Positions 35,645 to 43,619 of a stretch of 64,000 nucleotides of DNA are shown here, in pieces. The stretch lies in NCBI RefSeq assembly GCF_022347545.1, contig NZ_JAKREW010000009.1:118292-182291 (forward strand), written 5' to 3'. The notes beneath the pieces were generated by a model. The model saw nothing but the letters and a program-made list of their open reading frames with translations, ran no database searches and was not told the origin of the DNA. Origin of the DNA: Terribium retamae (lineage in GTDB: Bacteria > Pseudomonadota > Alphaproteobacteria > Rhizobiales > Rhizobiaceae). Position numbers and translations under genes: made by a program. Positions within the stretch are counted from its first letter, which is position 1, and each line of letters opens with the position of its first letter.

Positions 35645-36667
35645 ATGACGACCGTCAATCCGATCGATGCCCTGATCGCAGAAAAAGGTGTGCTGCTGGC
35701 GGATGGCGCCACCGGCACGAACCTGTTCGCCATGGGTCTGCCGGCTGGCGAAGCGCCGGAAATCCTCAACGAAACGGCACCCGAGACAATCGCCAAGCTG
35801 CATCAAGGCTTCGTCGATGCCGGCGCCGATATCATCCTGACGAATTCCTTTGGCGGCACCCGCCATCGCCTGAAGCTGCACCACGCGCAGGACCGCGTCT
35901 TCGAATTGAACAAGAAGGCTGCGGAGATCGCCCGCTCTGTCGCCGACAAGGCTGGCCGCGAGGTGATCGTCGCCGGTTCCGTCGGCCCGACCGGGGAACT
36001 GCTTATCCCGCTCGGTGCGCTAAGCTATGAAGATGCCGTCGAGGCTTTTGCCGAACAGATCGAAGGCCTGAAGGCCGGCGGTGCCGAGGTCGCCTGGATC
36101 GAGACCATGTCGGCTCCCGATGAAATCCGTGCCGCCGCCGAAGCCGCTATTCGTGTCGGCCTGCCTTACACCTATACCGGTTCCTTTGACACCGCCGGCC
36201 GCACCATGATGGGTCTTTTGCCGAAAGACATCCACGCGGTCGCTGACGGCCTTGCCGAAGCACCGATCGGGGTAGGTGCCAATTGCGGCGTCGGCGCCTC
36301 CGACATCCTCGCTTCGCTGCTCGACATGACCGAGGCGAAGCCCGGGGCTACCGTCATCGTCAAAGGCAATTGCGGCATCCCTGAATTCCGTGGCTCGGAA
36401 ATCCATTATTCCGGCACGCCGGAACTGATGTCCGACTATGTGCGGCTGGCCGTCGATGCCGGCGCCAAGATCATTGGTGGCTGCTGCGGCACCTCCTTTG
36501 CCCACCTGGCCGCGATGCGCAAAGCGCTGGACGTCCATAAGAAGGACATGCGCCCGACGGTCGAAACCATCGTCGAGCGCATTGGGCCGCTGCGCAACAA
36601 GGCCGCCAGCGCCAATGCGAACGAGAACGCTGAAGGCCGTCGCGAGCGTCGCCGCTCGCGCGGCTGA
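35645..36667 (+). CDS. Homocysteine S-methyltransferase-domain protein (betaine-homocysteine methyltransferase-like)
   Basis: A 340-residue zinc-dependent methyltransferase of the MetH N-terminal/BHMT family. The zinc cysteines are C214 (GANCGVG) and C280-C281 (IIGGCCGTS). It begins with DGATGTNLFAMG. It transfers a methyl group to homocysteine to make methionine; the donor may be the methylated corrinoid protein encoded 10 kb downstream or a betaine. The C-terminus (318-340) is disordered and ends GRRERRRSRG. The ATG at 35645 is the family-typical start. A palindromic operator lies just upstream. No B12- or folate-binding domain is fused, unlike MetH. Confidence 0.92.
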   Translation: MTTVNPIDALIAEKGVLLADGATGTNLFAMGLPAGEAPEILNETAPETIAKLHQGFVDAGADIILTNSFGGTRHRLKLHHAQDRVFELNKKAAEIARSVADKAGREVIVAGSVGPTGELLIPLGALSYEDAVEAFAEQIEGLKAGGAEVAWIETMSAPDEIRAAAEAAIRVGLPYTYTGSFDTAGRTMMGLLPKDIHAVADGLAEAPIGVGANCGVGASDILASLLDMTEAKPGATVIVKGNCGIPEFRGSEIHYSGTPELMSDYVRLAVDAGAKIIGGCCGTSFAHLAAMRKALDVHKKDMRPTVETIVERIGPLRNKAASANANENAEGRRERRRSRG

Positions 36668-36681
36668 TAAACGGCGTCCTT

Positions 36682-36948
36682 TTAGTTGCTGTTGTCGGCG
36701 TAGCGTGCTTGCGCCGAGCCGAGATCGGTCGACGGGCCGCCATTGCGCATCAGCGCGACAGTTTCTGAAGCGCGAGGGTCGCTGAGTTTTTCCAATGCCG
36801 CGCGAAAGCGTTCATTGGTAAGAGCGGACAGCGCCGTCTTGCGGGCGGTCTCCACATCCCTGCTGATCGTTGCCTGTGATGCCCTGGTCGGTTCGGGGGC
36901 CCGTGTTGCCGTCGTCTGAATCGAAGTCGAAATACCGTCTATGCGCAC
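36682..36948 (-). CDS. Small hypothetical protein
   Basis: An 88-residue reading frame from a GTG at 36948, with AAGGG a few bases upstream. It is polar and Thr/Ala/Arg-rich, with a helical centre (ERFRAALEKLSDP). No family is recognised. The same frame stays open to 37131, so a longer protein is possible. It lies convergent to the homocysteine methyltransferase gene, 15 bases from its stop codon. Confidence 0.4.
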   Translation of the reverse strand: MRIDGISTSIQTTATRAPEPTRASQATISRDVETARKTALSALTNERFRAALEKLSDPRASETVALMRNGGPSTDLGSAQARYADNSN

Positions 36949-37091
36949 GTCGAAACCCTTAAAGAGCGTCCCTCGAAAGGTCCTTACCGACGTTACGTTG
37001 CGCTGCGGTATCGAAACTACACGGCATTTTAGCGAACGGGTGAAAAGGGGAGATCGGGCTATGCGCGGCGATTCCAGAAACCTCTTGAAAT

Positions 37092-37121
37092 GCCCTCTCC
37101 CCGCCGAGGCGGAGAGAGGGC
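37092..37121 (-). terminator. Hairpin downstream of the VWA gene
   Basis: CCCTCTC/GAGAGGG arms with an inner CCGCC/GGCGG pair form a GC-rich hairpin seven bases after the stop codon of the VWA gene. There is no clear T-run, so the call is tentative. Confidence 0.4.
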
Positions 37122-37127
37122 AGCATA

Positions 37128-39191
37128 TCACTTCATAGCCGCCGCCAACCGCACCAGGGACAGGAATTCCGCCCGATAACCAAATGGATCGGCTCCCCGC
37201 GCCGCGTTGGCAATTTCCTGTATCCGGTCATAACCAAACTTGGCCGTCGCATCCTCGTTACGCAGTTTCTGCCCGAATGCCGCAACTGCAATCGAGAAGC
37301 GCTGATCGGTGCCGGCTGCATCGAAGGATGGCACTTCATTGGCAGCGATCACCGGCGTGGTGATCAACTTGGACGTGTCGGCGTCCGGCAGCTTGTAGCG
37401 GATCTTCACGAACGCATATTCGTCCGCATTCGACACCCCGCCGTTGCTGGTGGTCGCCTCGCCGTAGCGCAGATCGTCGACCTGTTGCGCGGCGCCTTTC
37501 GGCGTCAGCTCATAGATCGCCGTCACGGAATGGCCGGAGCCGATTTCGCCAGCATCGACACGATCGTTGTTGAAGTCTTCGCGATTGAGCGCCCGCGTCT
37601 CGTAACCGATCAACCGATATTCCGAGACCTTTTCCGGATTGAACTCGACCTGGATCTTCACATCCTTGGCGATCGGGAACAGGGTCGAGGATGCATCTCC
37701 CACAAGCACCTTTTCGGCCTCGGCCAGCGTGTCGATATAGGCAGCTGTGCCATTGCCGTTCTGGGCGATGGTCTGCATCATCTGGTCGTTGAGATTGCCA
37801 CGACCGAAACCAAGCACCGAAAGGAACACACCGGTTTCGCGCTGCTTTTCGATCAGACGCTTGAGATCGTCATCGTCGGTCTGGCCTACATTGAAATCGC
37901 CGTCGGTGGCGAGCATCACCCGGTTGATGCCACCTCTGACGAAGGATTTCTGCGCCAGCCGGTAGGCCTCGCGGATACCAGCCTCCCCGGCCGTCGAGCC
38001 GCCTGGTGCGAGATTGTCGATGGCTCTCAGGATCTTGTCCTTCTCCGACGCCTTGGTCGGTTCAAGCACCGTACCGGCATCGCCTGCATAGGTGACGATG
38101 GAGATGGTATCGTCGGCCTTCAGCTTGTTGACGAGCAATCGGAAGGCGGATTTCAGCAATGGCAGTTTGTCCGGCTCGTCCATCGAGCCGGAGACATCAA
38201 TCAGGAAAACCAGATTGGCCTTGGGCTCCACAGCGGGCTGCATGTCGTAGCCCTTGATGGCAACATGCATGAGCTTGTGTCCGGCATTCCACGGCGCCGG
38301 CATGACGCTGACCGTGGTGTTGAACGGCGTTTCGGCGTTGTTCGGCCCCTTCCAGTCATAGGGGAAGTAGTTGACCATCTCCTCAACACGGACCGTGTCC
38401 GCCTGCGGCAAAAGCCCATCCTTCAGCGAACGGCGAACGAAGGAATAGGATGCAGTGTCGACATCGATGGAAAAGGTCGAGACCGGATCTGCCTTTGTCG
38501 AGCGAACCGGATTGGTCTTGAAATCCTGGATGCGGTCGCGGTTCTCCTCAGGCGGCTGCATGCTGTCGGCGGGCAGCGGCGCCGGCGCGACAGCCGGAGG
38601 CTCCGCCATCAGCGTTGTGTTGGCCGGACTGCGCGCCAGCGCATCCGCGGCTTCGCTCTCGGCCCGGGGAGCAGCCTGACTTATCTCGGCGCTTTTCATC
38701 CGCGCCAGTTCTCGTCGCGGGACAGCCTGCATGTTGCCGGCAGGTGCGGCAGCTTCGGATTTTGCGGCAGACATCGTGGGCGCGACCTTTTGCTCAAGGT
38801 CCTCTGCCGAAGGGGCTGCAGCCAACGGCTGCACGTCCGCATCCGGCCTTGCGGGCGCCGGTTTGTCGGCAAGCGTCTCCGTTACGGTACCGCCTGCATC
38901 GACCGCCGAACGCTGCTCCTGCATCAGATGAAAAGCGGTGTAGCCCGCAATCGGCAGCGCGACGAGACCGGCAATGGCCGGCGTGGCGATGAGCTTCTTC
39001 TGCATGATCTCTCTCCAGAGCGTGAGTGCTCGGGAAGTGAGACGCGGCCTCGCCGCCATTCCTTGGGGTGCCACCTCATCTTTTTCGTCGAAGGCTGTCA
39101 TGGCGGCGGCGAGCGCGCGGGCGCGCGCTTTGGCATCCGGGCCGGGCAGCGCCGCATCGCGCAACTTTTTCAGTTCGTTGTCATCGACCAT
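37128..39191 (-). CDS. Membrane-anchored von Willebrand factor A protein (YfbK-like)
   Basis: A 687-residue protein. About 66 cytoplasmic residues are followed by one membrane helix (about 67-89), a long Ala/Pro-rich linker (90-210), a YfbK-type N-terminal segment and a VWA domain with the metal-ion site DVSGSMDEPDK, then a DUF3520-like C-terminus. The ATG at 39191 follows GGGGAAG. It starts just after the ECF sigma factor stop, so the two are translationally linked. A short cytoplasmic N-terminus plus one membrane span is the layout of an anti-sigma factor; that role is inference. Confidence 0.88.
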   Translation of the reverse strand: MVDDNELKKLRDAALPGPDAKARARALAAAMTAFDEKDEVAPQGMAARPRLTSRALTLWREIMQKKLIATPAIAGLVALPIAGYTAFHLMQEQRSAVDAGGTVTETLADKPAPARPDADVQPLAAAPSAEDLEQKVAPTMSAAKSEAAAPAGNMQAVPRRELARMKSAEISQAAPRAESEAADALARSPANTTLMAEPPAVAPAPLPADSMQPPEENRDRIQDFKTNPVRSTKADPVSTFSIDVDTASYSFVRRSLKDGLLPQADTVRVEEMVNYFPYDWKGPNNAETPFNTTVSVMPAPWNAGHKLMHVAIKGYDMQPAVEPKANLVFLIDVSGSMDEPDKLPLLKSAFRLLVNKLKADDTISIVTYAGDAGTVLEPTKASEKDKILRAIDNLAPGGSTAGEAGIREAYRLAQKSFVRGGINRVMLATDGDFNVGQTDDDDLKRLIEKQRETGVFLSVLGFGRGNLNDQMMQTIAQNGNGTAAYIDTLAEAEKVLVGDASSTLFPIAKDVKIQVEFNPEKVSEYRLIGYETRALNREDFNNDRVDAGEIGSGHSVTAIYELTPKGAAQQVDDLRYGEATTSNGGVSNADEYAFVKIRYKLPDADTSKLITTPVIAANEVPSFDAAGTDQRFSIAVAAFGQKLRNEDATAKFGYDRIQEIANAARGADPFGYRAEFLSLVRLAAAMK

Positions 39192-39193
39192 GG

Positions 39194-39754
39194 TCACACT
39201 TCCCCAGCTGAACGCATCAGAACTTTCAGCCGTTTCTTCGCTTCATGGATGTGCCACGAAACCGTCGCCTCCGAGATTGCCATCGTTTCGGCTGCCGCCG
39301 CATGATTGAGGCCTTCGCCATAAACCAGCAGAACAGCCTCGCGCTGCTTGTCGGGAAGAAGCCGCACAGCTGCCCAGAGCTCATCCACCGGATCTTCTTC
39401 GGCGGCCTGCGCCGGACCGACGATCAGTGCATGACCACCGTACGCTTCGGTCTTTGCGCTTTCGCGCGCGCTCTTCCGCGCAAGATCACGCGCGGCATTC
39501 AACGTCACGGCATAAAGCCAGGTGGTGAAAGCGCCGCCGCCACGATAGTCGCGGATCGCGCGACCGAGCCGCACACAGACATCCTGGGCGATATCTTCGG
39601 CATCGGCCTTGCGACCGCACCAACGGTAGGCGACGCGGTAGACAAAGTCATAGTGACGCGCAACCAATTGGCCGAACGCATCTCTGTCTCCGTCTTTGGC
39701 CCGCCCGATCAGCTCGGTGTCGGATGCCTCGTCGTCCAGCATCATCGCCATCAT
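39194..39754 (-). CDS. ECF-type RNA polymerase sigma factor
   Basis: A 186-residue sigma-70 family protein with region 2 (AFGQLVARHYDFVYRVAYRW, then DAEDIAQDVCVRLG) and region 4 (LPDKQREAVLLVYGEGLNH and ISEATVSWHIHEAKKRL). No classic zinc-binding anti-sigma gene is adjacent; the following gene encodes a one-span VWA membrane protein that could serve in its place. The sigma factor probably directs an envelope or stress regulon. Confidence 0.92.
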   Translation of the reverse strand: MMAMMLDDEASDTELIGRAKDGDRDAFGQLVARHYDFVYRVAYRWCGRKADAEDIAQDVCVRLGRAIRDYRGGGAFTTWLYAVTLNAARDLARKSARESAKTEAYGGHALIVGPAQAAEEDPVDELWAAVRLLPDKQREAVLLVYGEGLNHAAAAETMAISEATVSWHIHEAKKRLKVLMRSAGEV

Positions 39755-39842
39755 TTGCCCGTTGGACGACGCCTATTGGCCAATCCTTGGGCGGATGGGA
39801 AGATTTTTTTGAAAGCAACGAAAAAGGTGTTTGGATAGGCGA

Positions 39843-40583
39843 CTAACCCAATGTCTCACCAAAGAAGTCGATCAGCCGCTTCCAATGGCGTTCAGCGCCC
39901 GCAGCGTCGTAGACACTATGGTCGGATACGCACCAGCCGTGCTGCATGCCGACATAATTCTCGATGATGTGGTCGACTTCCGCTTGTCGCAGGGCCTGCG
40001 CCAATCGTGCGGATTGCTCGGGCGGAAAGCTGCCATCGACACCGGCCGAGCCGACATAAACGCGCGCTTTTATCTTGCCGGCGTTCGAAGCCGGACTGTC
40101 CGGCGCATCCGTACCCAGCCGGCCGCCATGAAAACTTGCGGCCGCAGCGATCTTATCCGGGTACGCCGCCGCAGCGTTGATCGCGCGGCCGCCACCCATG
40201 CAATAACCGACGGCGCCAATCGGGCCCCGTATGCCTTCGGCCTCCAGCGCCGCGATAAATGCGCCGCTGTCGCGCGCGGTCATGTCTTGAGTCGTGCCGC
40301 TGATTAATGCCGTCAGAGCCGCTTTGCTCTTTTCTTCGACAAAGGCCGTCTTGGCGTCAAACGGACCATAGGGGGTGTCGCGATAAAAGAGATCTGGCAC
40401 CAGCACGGCATAGCCGGAGCCAGCGAGCCTGGCTGCCATGTCGTAGAGTGCCGGTCGCGGCCCGAACGCATCCATATAGAGGATAATGCCAGCTTTCGCC
40501 TGTCCGTTGCGAAACACGCAAGCACGCGCCACACCATCCGGTGTTTTGATCGTGATGTCGCGCTTGCTGGTTGAGGGCACCAT
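39843..40583 (-). CDS. Dienelactone hydrolase family protein
   Basis: A 246-residue alpha/beta hydrolase. The nucleophile elbow GYCMGGG carries a cysteine, as in dienelactone hydrolases, and the histidine lies in MQHGWCVSD near the C-terminus. It should hydrolyse a lactone or ester in the cytoplasm. There is no aromatic-degradation gene nearby to name the substrate. Confidence 0.88.
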   Translation of the reverse strand: MVPSTSKRDITIKTPDGVARACVFRNGQAKAGIILYMDAFGPRPALYDMAARLAGSGYAVLVPDLFYRDTPYGPFDAKTAFVEEKSKAALTALISGTTQDMTARDSGAFIAALEAEGIRGPIGAVGYCMGGGRAINAAAAYPDKIAAAASFHGGRLGTDAPDSPASNAGKIKARVYVGSAGVDGSFPPEQSARLAQALRQAEVDHIIENYVGMQHGWCVSDHSVYDAAGAERHWKRLIDFFGETLG

Positions 40584-40649
40584 CCGTCTCCGTGCTTGGG
40601 AAATAGGAACGGATAGATAGCGCGAGCCTCGCCGCAGGCAAGCCGGATC

Positions 40650-41957
40650 TCAGCCCTGTGCTTCGAGACGCTCCGTACGCGCACCGACCAGCAAACTCCG
40701 GCCGGCTCCGAAACCCATCACGGCAACGCCCAGGCCGAGAGCCGCGAAAAGCATTGCGCTGGCAGCGAAACTGCCGGTCCAGCCATGGATCAATCCGACC
40801 AGCAGCGGGCCGATCGCCGCAAGAATATAACCGACCCCCTGCGCCATGCCGGAAAGATGCGATGCCACATGTGGGTCGGGTGAGCGCAGCACGATCACCG
40901 TCATGGCGGCCGCGATCAGGCCGCCCTGTCCCAGCCCTTGTAGAATAGCCAGCGGCAGCGTCATCCACGTCGGAGCAAACAGGATTCCAAGCAATGCGAT
41001 GACTGCGACAACGACCAGAGCGACATTGACGGTGCTCTGATTGCGGCAGCGAACTGCGATCGGCGGTACCGCCAGGCAGGCAACGACCTGAGCCATTACC
41101 GATACCGAGACAATCGCACCTGCCGCGATTGCGTCAAACCCGCGCTCGCGCAGGATCGGGGCCAGCCAGCCGAAGATGCTGTAGGCCAGTGCCGACTGCA
41201 GGCCCATGAACAATGTGACTTGCCAGGCTAGCCGGTCGCGCCAGAGACCGGTGACGCGGAAACCACTATGGCTTGCCTGATGACGGCTGGCGAATGCCTG
41301 TGGCGCCCATAACAACAACACAGCGAAAGCAGGTACCGCCCAGGCGGCGAGAGCAGCCGACCAGGAACCTGCAATGTAGTGTTCGATCGGCAGCGTCAGC
41401 CCGGAAGCCGCAGCCGCCCCGGCGCACAATGCCATCGTATAGAGACCGGTCATCAAAGCCATGCTGTCGGGGAAGTCACGCTTGACCAGGCCAGGCAGCA
41501 GCACATTGCCGACCGCGATGGCGGCGCCGACGATGAACGTGGCAGCAAACAGGATCGGCACAGATCCGAAGCCACGCAGCGCTGTGCCCAGCGTGACCAG
41601 TGCCATGACACCGAGCAGTACCCGCTCCGCGCCGTAGCGCTGGGCGAGCCTCGGCGCGAAGGGCGCGAAGATGCCGAGGCACAGCACCGGCAGCGTGGTC
41701 AGCAGTGAGGCGCCGGCACTGGACAGCCCCGTCGCCTGCATCACCTCCGGCAAAAGCACCGAGAGACTGGAAAACAGCGGACGCAGGTTGAAAGCAATCA
41801 GCACCAGGCTAGCCCCGAGCAGGATGCGTGCGGCCGGACTTGCAAGCACAGGTGCTTGCGGCGGCGGCAGGCTGTCGGCTTCAGCATCGATGAGCTGATC
41901 GTCGATAGCATCTATGGCCGACGGTTCGACCCGGTCTTGACGAAAGGTCTGGTTCAT
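40650..41957 (-). CDS. MFS transporter, CynX/NimT type
   Basis: A 435-residue, twelve-helix transporter with a polar N-terminal tail of about 45 residues. FNLRPLFSSLSVLLPEV in helix 1 and the APRLAQRYGAERV loop are typical of the CynX/NimT (cyanate/2-nitroimidazole) group. The ATG overlaps the stop of the FadR-type regulator gene by four bases, so the regulator and transporter form one operon. The substrate is unknown. Confidence 0.88.
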   Translation of the reverse strand: MNQTFRQDRVEPSAIDAIDDQLIDAEADSLPPPQAPVLASPAARILLGASLVLIAFNLRPLFSSLSVLLPEVMQATGLSSAGASLLTTLPVLCLGIFAPFAPRLAQRYGAERVLLGVMALVTLGTALRGFGSVPILFAATFIVGAAIAVGNVLLPGLVKRDFPDSMALMTGLYTMALCAGAAAASGLTLPIEHYIAGSWSAALAAWAVPAFAVLLLWAPQAFASRHQASHSGFRVTGLWRDRLAWQVTLFMGLQSALAYSIFGWLAPILRERGFDAIAAGAIVSVSVMAQVVACLAVPPIAVRCRNQSTVNVALVVVAVIALLGILFAPTWMTLPLAILQGLGQGGLIAAAMTVIVLRSPDPHVASHLSGMAQGVGYILAAIGPLLVGLIHGWTGSFAASAMLFAALGLGVAVMGFGAGRSLLVGARTERLEAQG

Positions 41958-42685
41958 TGCGCGAGATGCCTGTCGAGCTGCGAGAGGACGGGTGCCATGA
42001 AGGTGCGGACAGCGTTACCGGCACGCTCCGGGTCGCCCGAGGCGATGGCTTCAACGATCTGTCCATGCATCGGAGCGTCCGGCTCCGGCAAGTCACCACC
42101 CAACGTTGCCTGGATGGTTTCGGCAATCGCCGCGGTGAAAAAGTCGTAGAGCTCCACCATTGCGCGGTTCCCCGACATCGCCACGATCGCCTTGTGGAAA
42201 GCGAGATCGCGGCAGACAAAATTGTGCTGGCCGCCATCGGCGACAGTGCCGCGCTCGGCAAGTAGGCGGTTGAGCCGTTCGATATCTGCCGGCGTGTGCC
42301 GAAGCGCGGCCAGCCGCGCGGCCTCCACATCGAGCGCCGTGCGGGCTTCCCATTGGTCGCGCAGGCAGGCCCGCCGAACTCGCACCAGTGCGGCGGTCGG
42401 ATCGACGGCCGAGCGCACGTAAGTTCCAGATCCCTGCCGCGTTTCGAGCAGCCCTTGCGAAACCAGCGCTCGTACGGCTTCCCGAACCGTGCCTCGACTG
42501 ACCGATAGCCGATCGGACAAGGTGGCCTCATTGGGAATGCGGACACCGACTGACCAACGACCGCCAAGTATCTCGGAACGAAGTCTCTCTGTGGCGCTGT
42601 CGGTGAGGTTGATGCGACTGGCGGGCTGCATGTCGAAACTCATCAAGTCATCAGATGACTTTTCGATAACCACCTGCTTGCTCAT
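41954..42685 (-). CDS. GntR/FadR-family transcriptional regulator
   Basis: A 243-residue regulator with an N-terminal winged helix (about 30-95: IPNEATLSDRLSVSRGTVREAVRAL, split here as IPNEATLSDRLSV then SRGTVREAVRAL) and an all-helical FCD ligand domain (about 100-240) with metal-site-like histidines, including DLAFHKAI. It should sense a small carboxylate and control the co-transcribed CynX-type transporter. Two TGGTCAA words 26 bp apart at and just upstream of the start (42685 and 42711) may be part of its own operator. Confidence 0.88.
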   Translation of the reverse strand: MSKQVVIEKSSDDLMSFDMQPASRINLTDSATERLRSEILGGRWSVGVRIPNEATLSDRLSVSRGTVREAVRALVSQGLLETRQGSGTYVRSAVDPTAALVRVRRACLRDQWEARTALDVEAARLAALRHTPADIERLNRLLAERGTVADGGQHNFVCRDLAFHKAIVAMSGNRAMVELYDFFTAAIAETIQATLGGDLPEPDAPMHGQIVEAIASGDPERAGNAVRTFMAPVLSQLDRHLAQ

Positions 42686-42794
42686 GGTCAACCGCGGAGA
42701 AAGCAACCGGTGGTCAAAAGAATCGGGCCAGACCGCCGTGAACGCATCTCTGCAAGCAGCCATTCGCTGATGCCCGGAGCTCGCAGCGGAGCAG

Positions 42795-43496
42795 CTACAC
42801 CCCGGCGAAGCTCGCCATATGAAACGCCTGCACTTCGGCGGGATAACGATAATCCGCCCCATAAGGACAGGCATTGCGATCCAGGCAACCGCCCGTCCGG
42901 CATGGCCCTCCCTGCGGGCCACGGGCATGAGCCAAGCATGACTGATAGGCGAAACCGTCGGCCGAATAGGCGTCGACCGGACAGGATTTCAGGCAAGGTT
43001 TTCCGACACATAGATCGCAAAGGTGAATCGGATCGTGAGCGCCTTGAATCGGGATTTCATCGGCAAACAGCAATGCGCCGCGATAAGCGTGCCAGAGACC
43101 ATATTGGGGATGCATGAGGATGCCGAGCGGTGACGGCTTCAGTCCCTCCGCCCGCATCGCCCATTGCTGGAACGGCTGATAGGGCTTGTCCGACGGATAG
43201 ACGGCCGACGCACCAAAACGCGCGGAGATTCCATCGATGACCTCCCGCGACCAAGTGTCGAGCGGGTTCTGGAGATTTTGAGGCTGCCGTCGACGCCATG
43301 CCATGAAGTGAGGCCAAGGCGCCGCACCTGCCTGCCCAACCAGAAGAACGGACTTCGCCGGCCTCCCCTCCGGGCTCTCCGGCACCGCCTCGCCACCTCC
43401 GAACGCAAAACCGCCGCGCAGGATGAGACCATGCGCGGCGAGTTCACTCGAAATATTCTTGAGGTGTCGATCGTCGACCCGATGATGACTGCTCAC
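42795..43496 (-). CDS. 4Fe-4S ferredoxin-domain protein
   Basis: A 233-residue protein whose C-terminal part carries a ferredoxin-type site CDLCVGKPCLKSCPVDAY, followed by more cysteines (QSCLAHARG, GGPCRTGGCLDRNACPYG). The N-terminal ~110 residues hold PWPHFMAW and a helical segment and lack the cobalamin-binding DUF1730 domain of the similar QueG. It lies immediately downstream of mttB paralog 2 on the same strand. A cysteine-rich electron carrier next to corrinoid enzymes could supply electrons for reductive reactivation; that is inference. Confidence 0.78.
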   Translation of the reverse strand: MSSHHRVDDRHLKNISSELAAHGLILRGGFAFGGGEAVPESPEGRPAKSVLLVGQAGAAPWPHFMAWRRRQPQNLQNPLDTWSREVIDGISARFGASAVYPSDKPYQPFQQWAMRAEGLKPSPLGILMHPQYGLWHAYRGALLFADEIPIQGAHDPIHLCDLCVGKPCLKSCPVDAYSADGFAYQSCLAHARGPQGGPCRTGGCLDRNACPYGADYRYPAEVQAFHMASFAGV

Positions 43497-43619
43497 GACA
43501 GCCCGACCCTCATTGGCAATCGACCAACATCACTTCTTGTCCGGGTCGGAAAATGCGCTCCGCCAGACCTCCTTGTGAATGATGTTGGCCACTTTAGCCC
43601 GGCCTGCATCGGGCTCCTT

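Noticed and set aside
37485..39305. 606-residue open frame on the plus strand
   Set aside because: Antisense to the VWA gene, Arg/Gly/His-rich, with no known motif.
42685..42717. Two TGGTCAA words near the FadR-type regulator start as an operator
   Set aside because: The words are direct rather than inverted, 26 bp apart and one lies in the start codon region; too weak to list as a feature.
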